Shown here: positions 29,146-42,211 of the stretch, one piece after another
How the letters are laid out: each line of letters opens with the position of its first letter
Position numbering within the stretch: position 1 is the first letter of the stretch
Source of the DNA: Cellulomonas edaphi
GTDB taxonomy: Bacteria; Actinomycetota; Actinomycetes; Actinomycetales; Cellulomonadaceae
Reading direction: 5' to 3'
NCBI RefSeq assembly: GCF_030362815.1
Contig: NZ_JAUCGR010000004.1
Coordinates: 302,435 to 366,434, forward strand
Length of the DNA: 64,000 bases
Notes under the pieces: generated by a model
The model's input: the letters and a program-made list of their open reading frames with translations, nothing else
What the model was told of the DNA's origin: nothing
Database searches by the model: none
Program-made: the position numbers and the translations under genes

Positions 29146-29906
29146 GCGCGGAGGCCGGGTCGACCTCGTCGCGCGACGTCGCACGGGTCGCTCTCGTGCT
29201 CGTGTCGCACTCCCGCGACCTCGCCGCCGGCGCCGCCGAGCTCGCCGGGCAGATGGCGCCCGGCGTGCTGCTCCTGCCGGTGGGCGGGCTGCCGGACGGC
29301 CAGCTGGGCACCGACTTCGACGGCATCGAGCGCGCCTTCGCGACGGCCACCGCGGACGGCCGCAGCGCCGTGGTGGTCATGGACCTCGGCTCGGCCGTGC
29401 TCACGGCGGAGTCGGTGCTGGACCTGGCCGACGAGGAGCTCGCCGCGCGCGTGCGGCTCGCCGACGCACCGTTCGTCGAGGGTGCCGTCGCCGCCGCGGT
29501 GACCGCCCACGGCGGCGCCGGCCTCGACTCCGTGCTCGCGGCGGCCGAGGGTGCGGGCCGCATGTACGCCGGCCCCGACGGCGACGGCGAGGCCGAGCCG
29601 GGCGCCGGCGCGCCCGGCGACGCCCCCGCCGAGCCGCCCGCCGACGACGGCGTCGTCCGCGAGACCCGCACGTTGCTGAACCCGATGGGGCTGCACGCCC
29701 GACCCGCCGCCGTGATCGCGCGCATGCTGGCCGCGTACGACGCGAAGGTCACCGTGAACGGCGTGAGCGCGGCGAGCGTCCTGGCGCTCATGAAGCTGGG
29801 AGCGACCCAGGGCACCGAACTGCGCATCGAGGGCGAGGGGCCGCAGGCGGCCGAGGCGGTGCGCGTGTTCACCACGGAGGTCGAGCGGGGCTTCGGCGAG
29901 ATCTGA
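29142..29906 (+). CDS. dhaM: PTS-dependent dihydroxyacetone kinase phosphotransferase DhaM, EIIA-HPr fusion
   Basis: The 254-residue protein joins two domains. Residues 1-130 are the EIIA-mannose-like DhaM domain with the phosphorylated His in LVSHSRDLA. After an acidic Ala/Gly/Pro-rich linker (about 145-170), an HPr domain follows with GLHARPA (His about 185) and SVLALMKLG, where the Ser matches the HPr regulatory Ser46 position. E. coli DhaM has EIIA-HPr and a partial EI domain; here EI is missing, so phosphate must come from a separate PtsI encoded elsewhere. GTG 29142 overlaps the dhaL stop. Whether the HPr domain also serves other PTS routes is unknown. Confidence 0.92.
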   Translation: MSAEAGSTSSRDVARVALVLVSHSRDLAAGAAELAGQMAPGVLLLPVGGLPDGQLGTDFDGIERAFATATADGRSAVVVMDLGSAVLTAESVLDLADEELAARVRLADAPFVEGAVAAAVTAHGGAGLDSVLAAAEGAGRMYAGPDGDGEAEPGAGAPGDAPAEPPADDGVVRETRTLLNPMGLHARPAAVIARMLAAYDAKVTVNGVSAASVLALMKLGATQGTELRIEGEGPQAAEAVRVFTTEVERGFGEI

Positions 29907-29921
29907 CGCTGTGAGGGAAGC

Positions 29922-29937
29922 CACTGCAATTGCAGTG
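29922..29937. promoter_or_regulatory. 16-bp palindromic operator upstream of tetR
   Basis: CACTGCAATTGCAGTG is a perfect palindrome. TGCAAT and TTGCAG recur at 29940-29952, between the palindrome and a -10-like TAAAGT at 29959-29964. The location upstream of a TetR-family gene suggests its own operator. Confidence 0.65.
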
Positions 29938-29970
29938 TGTGCAATCTTGCAGTCGATGTAAAGTTTCGCG

Positions 29971-32817
<2,847 letters not shown>

Positions 32818-32835
32818 CGCACTAGGGTTTCGCGC

Positions 32836-33273
32836 ATGACCTCCGACGCACCCGCCCAGCAGCGCACCCTCGTCCTCGTCAAGCCCGACGGCGTACGCCG
32901 CGGGCTGGCCGGCGAGGTGCTGCGCCGCATCGAGGCGAAGGGCTACACGCTCGTCACGGTCGAGCTCCGCCAGGCCTCGGACGAGCTGCTCGCCGAGCAC
33001 TACGCCGAGCACGCGGGCAAGCCGTTCCTGGCGCCGCTGGTCGAGTTCATGCGCTCGGGTCCCGTGCTCGCGGTCGTCGCCGAGGGCCACCGCGTCATCG
33101 AGGGCTTCCGGTCGCTCGCGGGCGCCACGGACCCGACCGTGGCGGCGCCCGGCACCATCCGGGGCGACCTGGGGCGTGACTGGGGCCTCAAGGTCATCCA
33201 GAACCTGGTGCACGGCTCCGACTCGCCGGAGTCCGCGGCGCGGGAGATCGGGCTGTGGTTCCCGGCCCTGTGA
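32836..33273 (+). CDS. ndk: Nucleoside diphosphate kinase
   Basis: Ndk equalises nucleoside triphosphate pools by passing the gamma phosphate through an active-site His. In this 145-residue protein the His is in NLVHGSDSPESA (His126), with the VLVKPDGVRRGL start strand, GTIRGDLG and the Arg residues that bind the nucleotide. It is about ten residues longer than usual, from an N-terminal SDAPAQQ extension. TAGGGT at 32823-32828 ends 7 bases before the ATG, with no Shine-Dalgarno, pointing to an independent leaderless transcript. It is cytoplasmic and expected to be tetrameric or hexameric. Confidence 0.96.
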   Translation: MTSDAPAQQRTLVLVKPDGVRRGLAGEVLRRIEAKGYTLVTVELRQASDELLAEHYAEHAGKPFLAPLVEFMRSGPVLAVVAEGHRVIEGFRSLAGATDPTVAAPGTIRGDLGRDWGLKVIQNLVHGSDSPESAAREIGLWFPAL

Positions 33274-33322
33274 GCATGCCGCTTGCGGCGTAGCGGGCCG
33301 TGCTCCGCCTAGGCTGCCCCCC

Positions 33323-36300
33323 GTGCACCTCAAGACCCTGACCCTGCGCGGGTTCAAGTCGTTCGCGTCCGCGACGACGCTGAGCTTCGAGCCGGGTGTC
33401 ACCTGCGTCGTCGGGCCCAACGGCTCGGGCAAGTCCAACGTCGTCGACGCGCTGGCCTGGGTCATGGGGGAGCAGGGCGCCAAGTCGCTGCGCGGCGGCA
33501 AGATGGAGGACGTCATCTTCGCCGGCACGTCCGGCCGCCCGCCCCTCGGCCGCGCCGAGGTGTCGCTGACCATCGACAACGCGGACGGCGCGCTGCCCAT
33601 CGAGTACACCGAGGTCACCATCTCGCGGACGCTGTTCCGCAACGGCGGCTCCGAGTACGCGATCAACGGCCAGGGGTGCCGCCTCCTCGACATCCAGGAC
33701 CTGCTGTCCGACTCGGGGCTCGGGCGCGAGATGCACGTCATTGTGGGTCAGGGCCAGCTCGACGCCGTCCTGCGCGCGACCCCGGAGGAGCGTCGCGGGT
33801 TCATCGAGGAGGCCGCGGGCGTCCTCAAGCACCGCAAGCGCAAGGAGAAGGCGCTCCGCAAGCTCGACGCGATGCAGGCCAACCTCACGCGACTGGGCGA
33901 CCTGACCGGCGAGATCCGCCGCCAGCTCGGCCCCCTCGGACGCCAGGCGGAGGTGGCCCGCAAGGCCGCGGTCGTCCAGACCGACCTGCGCGACGCGCGC
34001 GCGCGCCTCCTGGCAGACGACCTGGCCCAGCTGTCCGCGCAGCTCGACCAGGAGATCGCCGACGAGACGGCCCTCGCCGCGCAGCGCGCGCAGGTGGAGC
34101 AGGTGCTGAGCCAGACGCGCGCACGGCTGGCCACCCTCGAGCGCGAGGCTGCCGAGGCCGCACCGGCGCTCAGCGAGGCGAGCGAGGTCTGGTACCGGCT
34201 GTCGTCCCTGCGCGAGCGGCTGCGCGGCACGTCGTCGCTCGCGGCCGACCGCGTCCGGCTGCTGGGCGTGGCCGCTCCCGAGCGCACCGGGGGTTCGGAC
34301 CCGGACGACCTCGCGGCGCAGGCCGAGCGCGTCCGCGTGGCCGAGGCGGAGCTCGCCGCCGAGGTCGAGCTCGCGCGCGCGGGCCTCGAGGGGGCCGTGA
34401 CGGCGCGGCAGCAGGCCGAGCAGGAGGCCGCCGCGGCGGAGAAGGAGCTCGCGACGTCGCTGCGCGGTGCCGCGGACCGTCGGGAGGGCGTCGCGCGCCT
34501 GGCCGGTCAGGTGGCCGCGAGGCGGAGCCGCGTCGAGGCGACGCAGGCCGAGCTGGGGCGCCTGCGCGAGTCGCTCGCCGCTGCCCAGGCCCGCGGAGCG
34601 GAGGCCACGACGCAGTTCGCGGCGCTCGAGTCGCAGGTGGCCGGTGTCGAGGAGGGCGAGGAGGGGCTCGACGCCGAGCACGAGGCCGCGGTGGAGGCCC
34701 TCGAGGCGGCGAACGTCCAGGTGGCCGACCTCACCGAGCGGTTGGGCGCCGCCGAGCGTGAGCGGACCGCGCTCGAGTCCCGGGCCGAGACGCTCGAGCT
34801 GAGCCTGACCCGCAAGGACGGCGTGGGTGCGCTGCTCGCCGCCGACGGCGTGTCCGGGACGATCGGCACGGTCGCGGCGCTGCTGGCCGTGGACCCGCGC
34901 GACGAGGAGGCCGTGGTGGCCGCGCTCGGTGCGCTTGCCGACGCGGTCGCGGTCGAGTCGGTCGAGGCGGCGGTCGACGCGATCCGCTACCTGCGCACCG
35001 AGGACGCGGGGCGCGTGGCGCTCCTCGTCGGCGGGGGAGCCGCGAGCACCGAGGCGCGAGAGCCCGTCGAGGGCGCGCAGTGGGCCGTGGACCTGGTGCA
35101 GGCCCCCGAGCACGTCCGCGGTGCGGTCGCCGAGCTGCTCGCCGGGGTGCTGGTCGTCGACGACCTCGCCCAGGCGCGCGCGACGCTGGCCGCGCACCCG
35201 GACCTCACGATCGCGACGCGCACAGGTGACGTGCTCTCGCGCCACCACGCGTCGGGCGGCTCCGCGACGGCCCCGAGCGCGCTGCACCTGCAGGCGGCGC
35301 TCGACCAGGCACGCACGGGCGCCGCGCAGGCGACGGCAACCGCCGAGCGACTCCGGTTCGAGCTCGCGACCGCGACGGCCGCCCAGGAGGCGGCCGCGGA
35401 GGCGCACGAGGCCACGCTCGACCGGCTCAACGAGTCGGACGCGGCGCTCGCCGCCGTCGCGGAGCAGCTGGGTCACCTCGGCTCGACCGCGCGCGCGGCA
35501 CGGGCCGAGGCCGAGCGGGTCGAGGCGTCCCTCGAGGTCGCCTCGCGGACGCTCGAGCAGGACACCGCGGACCTCGCCGAGCTGACCGAGCGCCTCGCCG
35601 CCGCCGAGGTCGAGCCGGCCGAGAGCGAGGCCGCGATCCTGCAGGGCAGCGAGCGCCGCGACCGGCTCGCCGAGCTCGCCACGGGGGCGCGCACCCGCGA
35701 GACGGAGGCCCGGCTGACGTTGCGGACCGTCGAGGAGCGCGCCCGCGCGCTCGCGGGCCGGGCCGAGTCTCTCGAGCGTGCCGCGCGGGCCGAGCGCGCG
35801 GCTCGGGAGAAGGCCGCCGAGCGCGAGCGCGCCCGGGCGCGCCAGGTGGTGGTCGCGCAGGCTGTGCGCACGGGCGCCGACCGCGCGCTGGCCGCTCTCG
35901 ACGTCTCGCTCCGCCGGGCGTCCGACGAGCGCGACGCGGCCGAGGCGGCACGCGGCGAGCGCGACCGGCTCATCGCCGCGACGAGGGCCGACGTCGAGCA
36001 GCGTGCGGCCGAGCTCGCGCGCCTCACGGACACCGCGCACCGCGACGAGGTCGCGCGCACGCAGCAGCGGCTGCGGGTCGAGGCGCTGCAGAACCGCTCC
36101 ATCGAGGAGCTCGGGCTCGATCCGGCCGTGCTGCTCGACGAGTACGGCCCGCACCGGGACGTCCCGGTCGTCGTCGCGCCCGGCACCGACCCGGACCCCG
36201 AGGCACCCACGACCGTGCCGTACGTGCGCGAGCAGCAGGAGAAGCGGCTGCGCGCCGCGGAACGGGCGCTGTCCCTGCTCGGGCGCGTCAACCCCCTCGC

Positions 36301-36886
36301 GCTCGAGGAGTTCGCGGCGCTCGAGGAGCGGCACAAGTTCCTCACCGACCAGCTCGCCGACCTCAAGAAGTCGCGCGCCGACCTGCTCGTCATCGTCAAG
36401 GAGATCGACGAGCGCGTGGAGCAGGTGTTCGCCGACGCCTACCGCGACACGGCCGCGGCGTTCGACGTCGTGTTCCCGCGCCTGTTCCCCGGCGGCGAGG
36501 GCCGCCTGGTCCTGACCGACCCGGACAACATGCTGACGACGGGCATCGACGTCGAGGCCCGGCCGGCGGGGAAGAAGGTGAAGCGGCTATCCCTGCTGTC
36601 CGGCGGCGAGCGGTCGCTCACCGCGGTCGCCATGCTCGTCGCGATCTTCAAGGCTCGGCCCAGCCCGTTCTACGTCATGGACGAGGTCGAGGCCGCGCTC
36701 GACGACGCCAACCTGGGCCGTCTGCTCGAGATCTTCCGCGAGCTGCAGGAGGACTCGCAGCTCATCGTCGTGACGCACCAGAAGCGCACGATGGAGATCG
36801 CCGACGCGCTGTACGGCGTCACGATGCGCGGCGACGGCGTGACCACCGTGATCAGCCAACGGATGCGCGAGGACGCCGCCGTCTGA
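33323..36886 (+). CDS. smc: Chromosome segregation ATPase SMC
   Basis: SMC organises and condenses chromosomes with ScpA and ScpB. The 1187-residue protein shows Walker A GPNGSGKSN (31-39), a Q-loop region, two long Ala/Glu/Arg-rich coiled coils (about 165-500 and 670-1020), a hinge between them (about 500-655, beginning ALLAADGVSGTIGTVAALL), the signature LSGGERSLTAVAML (about 1092) and Walker B FYVMDEVEAALDD (about 1116). All ABC-type motifs are intact. GTG 33323 lies 7 bases after TAGGCT (33310-33315) with no Shine-Dalgarno, so it is probably leaderless. Coiled coils are extremely Ala- and Arg-rich, as expected for high GC. Confidence 0.97.
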   Translation: MHLKTLTLRGFKSFASATTLSFEPGVTCVVGPNGSGKSNVVDALAWVMGEQGAKSLRGGKMEDVIFAGTSGRPPLGRAEVSLTIDNADGALPIEYTEVTISRTLFRNGGSEYAINGQGCRLLDIQDLLSDSGLGREMHVIVGQGQLDAVLRATPEERRGFIEEAAGVLKHRKRKEKALRKLDAMQANLTRLGDLTGEIRRQLGPLGRQAEVARKAAVVQTDLRDARARLLADDLAQLSAQLDQEIADETALAAQRAQVEQVLSQTRARLATLEREAAEAAPALSEASEVWYRLSSLRERLRGTSSLAADRVRLLGVAAPERTGGSDPDDLAAQAERVRVAEAELAAEVELARAGLEGAVTARQQAEQEAAAAEKELATSLRGAADRREGVARLAGQVAARRSRVEATQAELGRLRESLAAAQARGAEATTQFAALESQVAGVEEGEEGLDAEHEAAVEALEAANVQVADLTERLGAAERERTALESRAETLELSLTRKDGVGALLAADGVSGTIGTVAALLAVDPRDEEAVVAALGALADAVAVESVEAAVDAIRYLRTEDAGRVALLVGGGAASTEAREPVEGAQWAVDLVQAPEHVRGAVAELLAGVLVVDDLAQARATLAAHPDLTIATRTGDVLSRHHASGGSATAPSALHLQAALDQARTGAAQATATAERLRFELATATAAQEAAAEAHEATLDRLNESDAALAAVAEQLGHLGSTARAARAEAERVEASLEVASRTLEQDTADLAELTERLAAAEVEPAESEAAILQGSERRDRLAELATGARTRETEARLTLRTVEERARALAGRAESLERAARAERAAREKAAERERARARQVVVAQAVRTGADRALAALDVSLRRASDERDAAEAARGERDRLIAATRADVEQRAAELARLTDTAHRDEVARTQQRLRVEALQNRSIEELGLDPAVLLDEYGPHRDVPVVVAPGTDPDPEAPTTVPYVREQQEKRLRAAERALSLLGRVNPLALEEFAALEERHKFLTDQLADLKKSRADLLVIVKEIDERVEQVFADAYRDTAAAFDVVFPRLFPGGEGRLVLTDPDNMLTTGIDVEARPAGKKVKRLSLLSGGERSLTAVAMLVAIFKARPSPFYVMDEVEAALDDANLGRLLEIFRELQEDSQLIVVTHQKRTMEIADALYGVTMRGDGVTTVISQRMREDAAV

Positions 36887-36982
36887 ACTCTGGCCAGCCG
36901 CCGTGTGGAGATTGTGTGCCGGGTTGGTCGCGGTCCGGCCGGGCGGTTCGCAGCCAGCGACGTCGAGACCCAGACTGGACGC

Positions 36983-37288
36983 GTGGTCGTCATCATCGGA
37001 ATCCTGGTCGCCCTGGTCGTCGCGGGCCTCGTCCTGCTCGTCGCGAGCGCGATGAGCGGCGGGTCCGAGCACGGTTCGCCGTGGCGGAGCTTCCGCGCAG
37101 GGTGGGCGGCCCGAGGGACGGACCCCGCGGTCGTCGAGGGTGAGCCCGTCGACCTCAAGCTCGCCGAGTTCCTGGCCGTGACCGCCGACGAGGGCGACGC
37201 GTACCTGAACGTCGAGGAGCTGGGCGAGGGACTGCAGCGGGCCCGCGACCGGGCCGTCAGCGTCCTGCCCGGGGTGAACCGGGGCTGA
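36983..37288 (+). CDS. Small single-pass membrane protein of unknown function
   Basis: A 101-residue protein with one N-terminal transmembrane helix (about residues 2-24) and an acidic cytoplasmic-type domain (AVVEGEPVDLKLAEFLAVTADEGDAYLNVEELGEGL). I do not recognise a family. GTG 36983 was chosen over an in-frame start 78 bases upstream because CAGACT (36971-36976) ends 6 bases before it, the leaderless spacing seen at many genes here, and the product then starts directly with the hydrophobic helix. It sits between smc and ftsY. A link to membrane insertion or cell division is only a guess from location. Confidence 0.65.
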   Translation: MVVIIGILVALVVAGLVLLVASAMSGGSEHGSPWRSFRAGWAARGTDPAVVEGEPVDLKLAEFLAVTADEGDAYLNVEELGEGLQRARDRAVSVLPGVNRG

Positions 37289-37364
37289 GCCCCGCTGAGG
37301 CACCCGCCGGCGAGGGCCGGGTGTCAGGTCGCCAGCAGTCGCCGCCGACCGTCAGACTGTGCCG

Positions 37365-38600
37365 GTGAACTCGGACACCTGGACCTATCTGATCGCCGCC
37401 GGCATCCCGGCCGCGCTCCTCGTCGCCGCCAGCACGGTCCTCGTGCGCCGGCGCCGCGAGGACCGTGACGACACCCCGTCGACGGGTGGCACGGACGTCC
37501 TGACCGCGCCGGAGCAGGAGGCCTCGTCGTCGGCTCCGCCCGTCTCACCCTCCGTCGGCACGGCACCCGACCTGCTGGCGCCCGGCGCGGGCGAGCCGGG
37601 TCTCGCCGTGCCGGAGGACGTCGCGGAGGCGGACCTCGACGTCCAGCTCGACGTCCCGGCGCCCGTCGCGGGGCGCTTCACCCGGCTGCGCGGGCGGCTC
37701 GCGCGCTCGGGGTCCCCGCTGGGTGCCCGCCTGCTCGCGGTCCTGTCCCGCGACCACCTGACGGAGGACGACTGGGACGAGCTCGAGGAGACGCTGCTGC
37801 TGGCCGACGTCGGCGCGGGTCCGACGGGCGACCTCATCGAGGCGCTGCGCACCCGCGTGCGCGTCGAGGGCCTGCGCGAGCCCGGCGCCGTGCGGGCCGT
37901 GCTGCGCGAGCAGCTGGTCGCGCTCGTCGACCCGACCCTCGACCGGTCCCTCAACCTCGCGCCCGGAGCGGACGCCGCGGGCGCGCCGACGCCCGCCGTC
38001 GTGCTCGTCGTGGGCGTCAACGGCACGGGCAAGACGACGACGGTCGGCAAGCTGGCGCGCGTGCTCGTCGCCGAGGACCGGTCCGTCGTCCTGGGCGCGG
38101 CGGACACGTTCCGCGCCGCGGCCGCGGACCAGCTCGAGACGTGGGGCTCGCGCGTGGGAGTGCCCACCGTGCGCTCGGACCGGGACGGCGCCGACCCGGC
38201 GGCGGTGGCGTTCGACGCCGTCCGCACGGGCAAGGCCTCGGGCGTCGACGTGGTGCTCGTGGACACGGCCGGCCGCCTGCAGAACAAGGCGGGTCTCATG
38301 GACGAGCTCGGCAAGATCACGCGCGTCATCACGCGCGAGGCGCCGTTGGCCGAGGTCCTGCTGGTCCTCGACGCGACGACCGGCCAGAACGGGCTCAACC
38401 AGGCTCGCGTGTTCGGCGAGGTGGCCGGCGTGACCGGCATCGTGCTGACCAAGCTGGACGGAACCGCGAAGGGCGGCATCGTCGTCGCGGTGCAGCGCGA
38501 GCTCGGCGTGCCGGTCAAGCTTGTCGGCCTGGGCGAGGGCCCCGACGACCTGGCACCGTTCGACGCCGAGACCTTCGTGGACGGGCTCCTGGAGGGCTGA
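37365..38600 (+). CDS. ftsY: Signal recognition particle receptor FtsY
   Basis: FtsY is the SRP receptor GTPase that brings Ffh-ribosome complexes to the translocon. The protein of 411 residues has an N-terminal hydrophobic helix (about 5-23) followed by Arg-rich RRRRED, so it is a single-pass membrane anchor as in other actinobacteria. An acidic linker (about 35-110) precedes the NG domain: GVNGTGKTTTVGKL (about 219), DTFRAAAADQLETW, VDTAGRLQNKAGLMDEL and TKLDGTAKGG. Start is uncertain between GTG 37359 and GTG 37365; the second lies 6 bases after CAGACT (37353-37358). ffh lies 3.6 kb downstream. Confidence 0.94.
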   Translation: MNSDTWTYLIAAGIPAALLVAASTVLVRRRREDRDDTPSTGGTDVLTAPEQEASSSAPPVSPSVGTAPDLLAPGAGEPGLAVPEDVAEADLDVQLDVPAPVAGRFTRLRGRLARSGSPLGARLLAVLSRDHLTEDDWDELEETLLLADVGAGPTGDLIEALRTRVRVEGLREPGAVRAVLREQLVALVDPTLDRSLNLAPGADAAGAPTPAVVLVVGVNGTGKTTTVGKLARVLVAEDRSVVLGAADTFRAAAADQLETWGSRVGVPTVRSDRDGADPAAVAFDAVRTGKASGVDVVLVDTAGRLQNKAGLMDELGKITRVITREAPLAEVLLVLDATTGQNGLNQARVFGEVAGVTGIVLTKLDGTAKGGIVVAVQRELGVPVKLVGLGEGPDDLAPFDAETFVDGLLEG

Positions 38601-38615
38601 CCGCGAAACCGAACG

Positions 38616-40385
<1,770 letters not shown>

Positions 40386-40389
40386 TCGG

Positions 40390-42186
40390 ATGACCTTCGA
40401 ACGGCCGCCCGTGGGGGGCGCGGCCGGGAACGAGCCGACGCAGGTCCCGCACCCCGCACGTGGGGTGCGGGACCTGCGCGTCGAGAGGCTCGACCTGGCC
40501 GCCGGACTCACCGGCCCAGACACGGACGGCGTCGCCCGCCGCGCGGCGGTGGTCGCGCTCGTCAACCAGAGGCTCGCCGAGCTCTGGGAGGAGGCGACGG
40601 ACGGGCACGACGTCGGCGGCGTCGCGCTCGGCGCCGTCGGGAGCATCGGGCGCGGCGACGCGAGCCCGGTGAGCGACCTGGACCTGCTGCTGGTGCACGA
40701 GGGCCGCTCGCGCAGCGCCGAGGAGCTCGCGGCACTGGCGCAGCGGCTCTGGTACCCCATCTGGGACGCCGGCCTCGATCTCGACCACTCCGTCCGCTCG
40801 CTCGCCCAGTGCCGGCAGGTCGCCTCCAAGGACCTGCCGGCCGCGGTGGGGCTGCTCGACCTGCAGCCGGTCGCGGGCGACGCCGTGGTGGTCTCCCGGG
40901 CCAAGTCGGCGCTGCTGGAGGACTGGCGGGCCGCGGCCCGCCGCCGGCTGCCCGAGCTGATCGCCTCCACGCGCGAGCGGGCGGAGCGCCACGGCGAGCT
41001 CGCGTACCTCATCGAGCCGGAGCTCAAGGAGGCGCGCGGCGGGATCCGCGACGCCGTGGTGCTCTCGGCGCTCACGGCGTCCTGGCTCACGGACCGGCCG
41101 CACGGCGCGGTCGACCGCGCCTACGCGCACCTGCTCGACGTCCGCGACACGGTGCAGGTCATCACCCGGCGGCACACCAACCGCCTGCTGCTCGCCGACC
41201 AGGACGAGGTCGCGGCGCTCGTCGGCTTCGACGACCGCGACGACCTGCTGGCATCCATCGCCGAGGCGGGGCGCGTCATCTCCTACGCGCTCGACACCAC
41301 GGCGCGCAACGCGCGCCAGGCGCTGCAGCGTCCCGCACGCGGCCCCGTGTTCGTCCGGGGCCGGCGGACGCCGCCGAGGCTGCGGGCCATCGCGGAGGGT
41401 CTGGTCGAGCACGACGGCGAGATCGTGCTGGCGGTCGACGCGAAGCCGGCCGACGACCCGCTGCTCGCCCTGCGAGCCGCGGCGACCGCGGCCCGCACCG
41501 GGCTGGTGCTGTCGCCCGTCTCGGTCGCGAACCTGACCGCGACGCCCCCGCTGCCCGAGCCGTGGCCCAAGGCGGCGCGCGCCTACCTGTTGCAGCTGCT
41601 CGCTTCGGGGCACGCGCAGACGCCCATCTGGGAGGCGCTCGACCTCGCGGGCGTGGTCACCACCTGGATCCCCGAGTGGGCGGGCGTGCGCAACCGCCCG
41701 CAGCGCTCGCCCGTGCACCGGCACACGGTGGACCGCCACCTCGTGGAGACCGTGGCCAACGCCGCGTCGCAGCGGCGCGAGCTCGAGCTGGGGGACACCC
41801 TGCTGCTCGCCGCGCTGCTGCACGACATCGGCAAGCGGGCCGGCGCGGGGGACCACAGCGTCGAGGGCGCGCGCCTGGCCGGCCCGATCGTGACGCGGAT
41901 GGGGTTCGGCGCGCAGGTGGCGGCCGACGTCACGCGGTTGGTGCGCGAGCACCTCACGCTCGTCGACCTGGCCACCACGGCCGACCCCGACGACCCGCAG
42001 ACCGTGGAGCGGCTGCTCGCGGCCGTGGACCACCGCGCCGACCTGCTCGCCGCGCTGCGCGTGCTCAGCGAGGCGGACGCCGTCGCGGCCGGCCCGGCGG
42101 CATGGAGCGCGTGGCGTGCCACGCTCCTCGACGACCTCGTGGCACGAGCCCAGCGCGTCCTGGCGGGTACCCTGGACCGTCCCTGA
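40390..42186 (+). CDS. glnD: PII nucleotidylyltransferase GlnD, short form without ACT domains
   Basis: GlnD modifies and demodifies PII at Tyr51. The 598-residue protein carries the nucleotidyltransferase domain with [21 protein letters not shown] (about 81-101), the helical linker domain with [18 protein letters not shown], and the HD phosphohydrolase domain with [10 protein letters not shown] (about 476-485). It ends just after the helix following HD, whereas E. coli (890) and mycobacterial (about 810) enzymes continue with ACT domains that bind glutamine. No ACT-like sequence is seen before ffh. A perfect 17-bp-arm hairpin occupies codons 17-30. The start could instead be GTG 40465, inside the hairpin, but the ATG after glnB is more likely. 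Confidence 0.92.
   Translation: MTFERPPVGGAAGNEPTQVPHPARGVRDLRVERLDLAAGLTGPDTDGVARRAAVVALVNQRLAELWEEATDGHDVGGVALGAVGSIGRGDASPVSDLDLLLVHEGRSRSAEELAALAQRLWYPIWDAGLDLDHSVRSLAQCRQVASKDLPAAVGLLDLQPVAGDAVVVSRAKSALLEDWRAAARRRLPELIASTRERAERHGELAYLIEPELKEARGGIRDAVVLSALTASWLTDRPHGAVDRAYAHLLDVRDTVQVITRRHTNRLLLADQDEVAALVGFDDRDDLLASIAEAGRVISYALDTTARNARQALQRPARGPVFVRGRRTPPRLRAIAEGLVEHDGEIVLAVDAKPADDPLLALRAAATAARTGLVLSPVSVANLTATPPLPEPWPKAARAYLLQLLASGHAQTPIWEALDLAGVVTTWIPEWAGVRNRPQRSPVHRHTVDRHLVETVANAASQRRELELGDTLLLAALLHDIGKRAGAGDHSVEGARLAGPIVTRMGFGAQVAADVTRLVREHLTLVDLATTADPDDPQTVERLLAAVDHRADLLAALRVLSEADAVAAGPAAWSAWRATLLDDLVARAQRVLAGTLDRP
40439..40478 (+). other. Perfect 17-bp-arm hairpin in the 5' end of glnD
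   Basis: CGCAGGTCCCGCACCCC at 40439-40455 is followed by a 6-base loop and its exact reverse complement at 40462-40478. The hairpin is inside codons 17-30 of glnD, 54 bases after the glnB stop. It has no T-tract. It could slow transcription or translation, or protect the upstream amtB-glnB message from decay. Confidence 0.85.
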
Positions 42187-42211
42187 CCCATCGATCCGTG
42201 AGGACCGCCAG

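Noticed and set aside
33194..36334. Long minus-strand open frame opposite smc
   Set aside because: Low-complexity Arg/Leu/Gly-rich reading with no recognisable family; smc on the plus strand is intact.
40465..40478. Alternative glnD start at GTG 40465
   Set aside because: It lies inside the hairpin with no ribosome site; the ATG at 40390 directly after glnB is more plausible.
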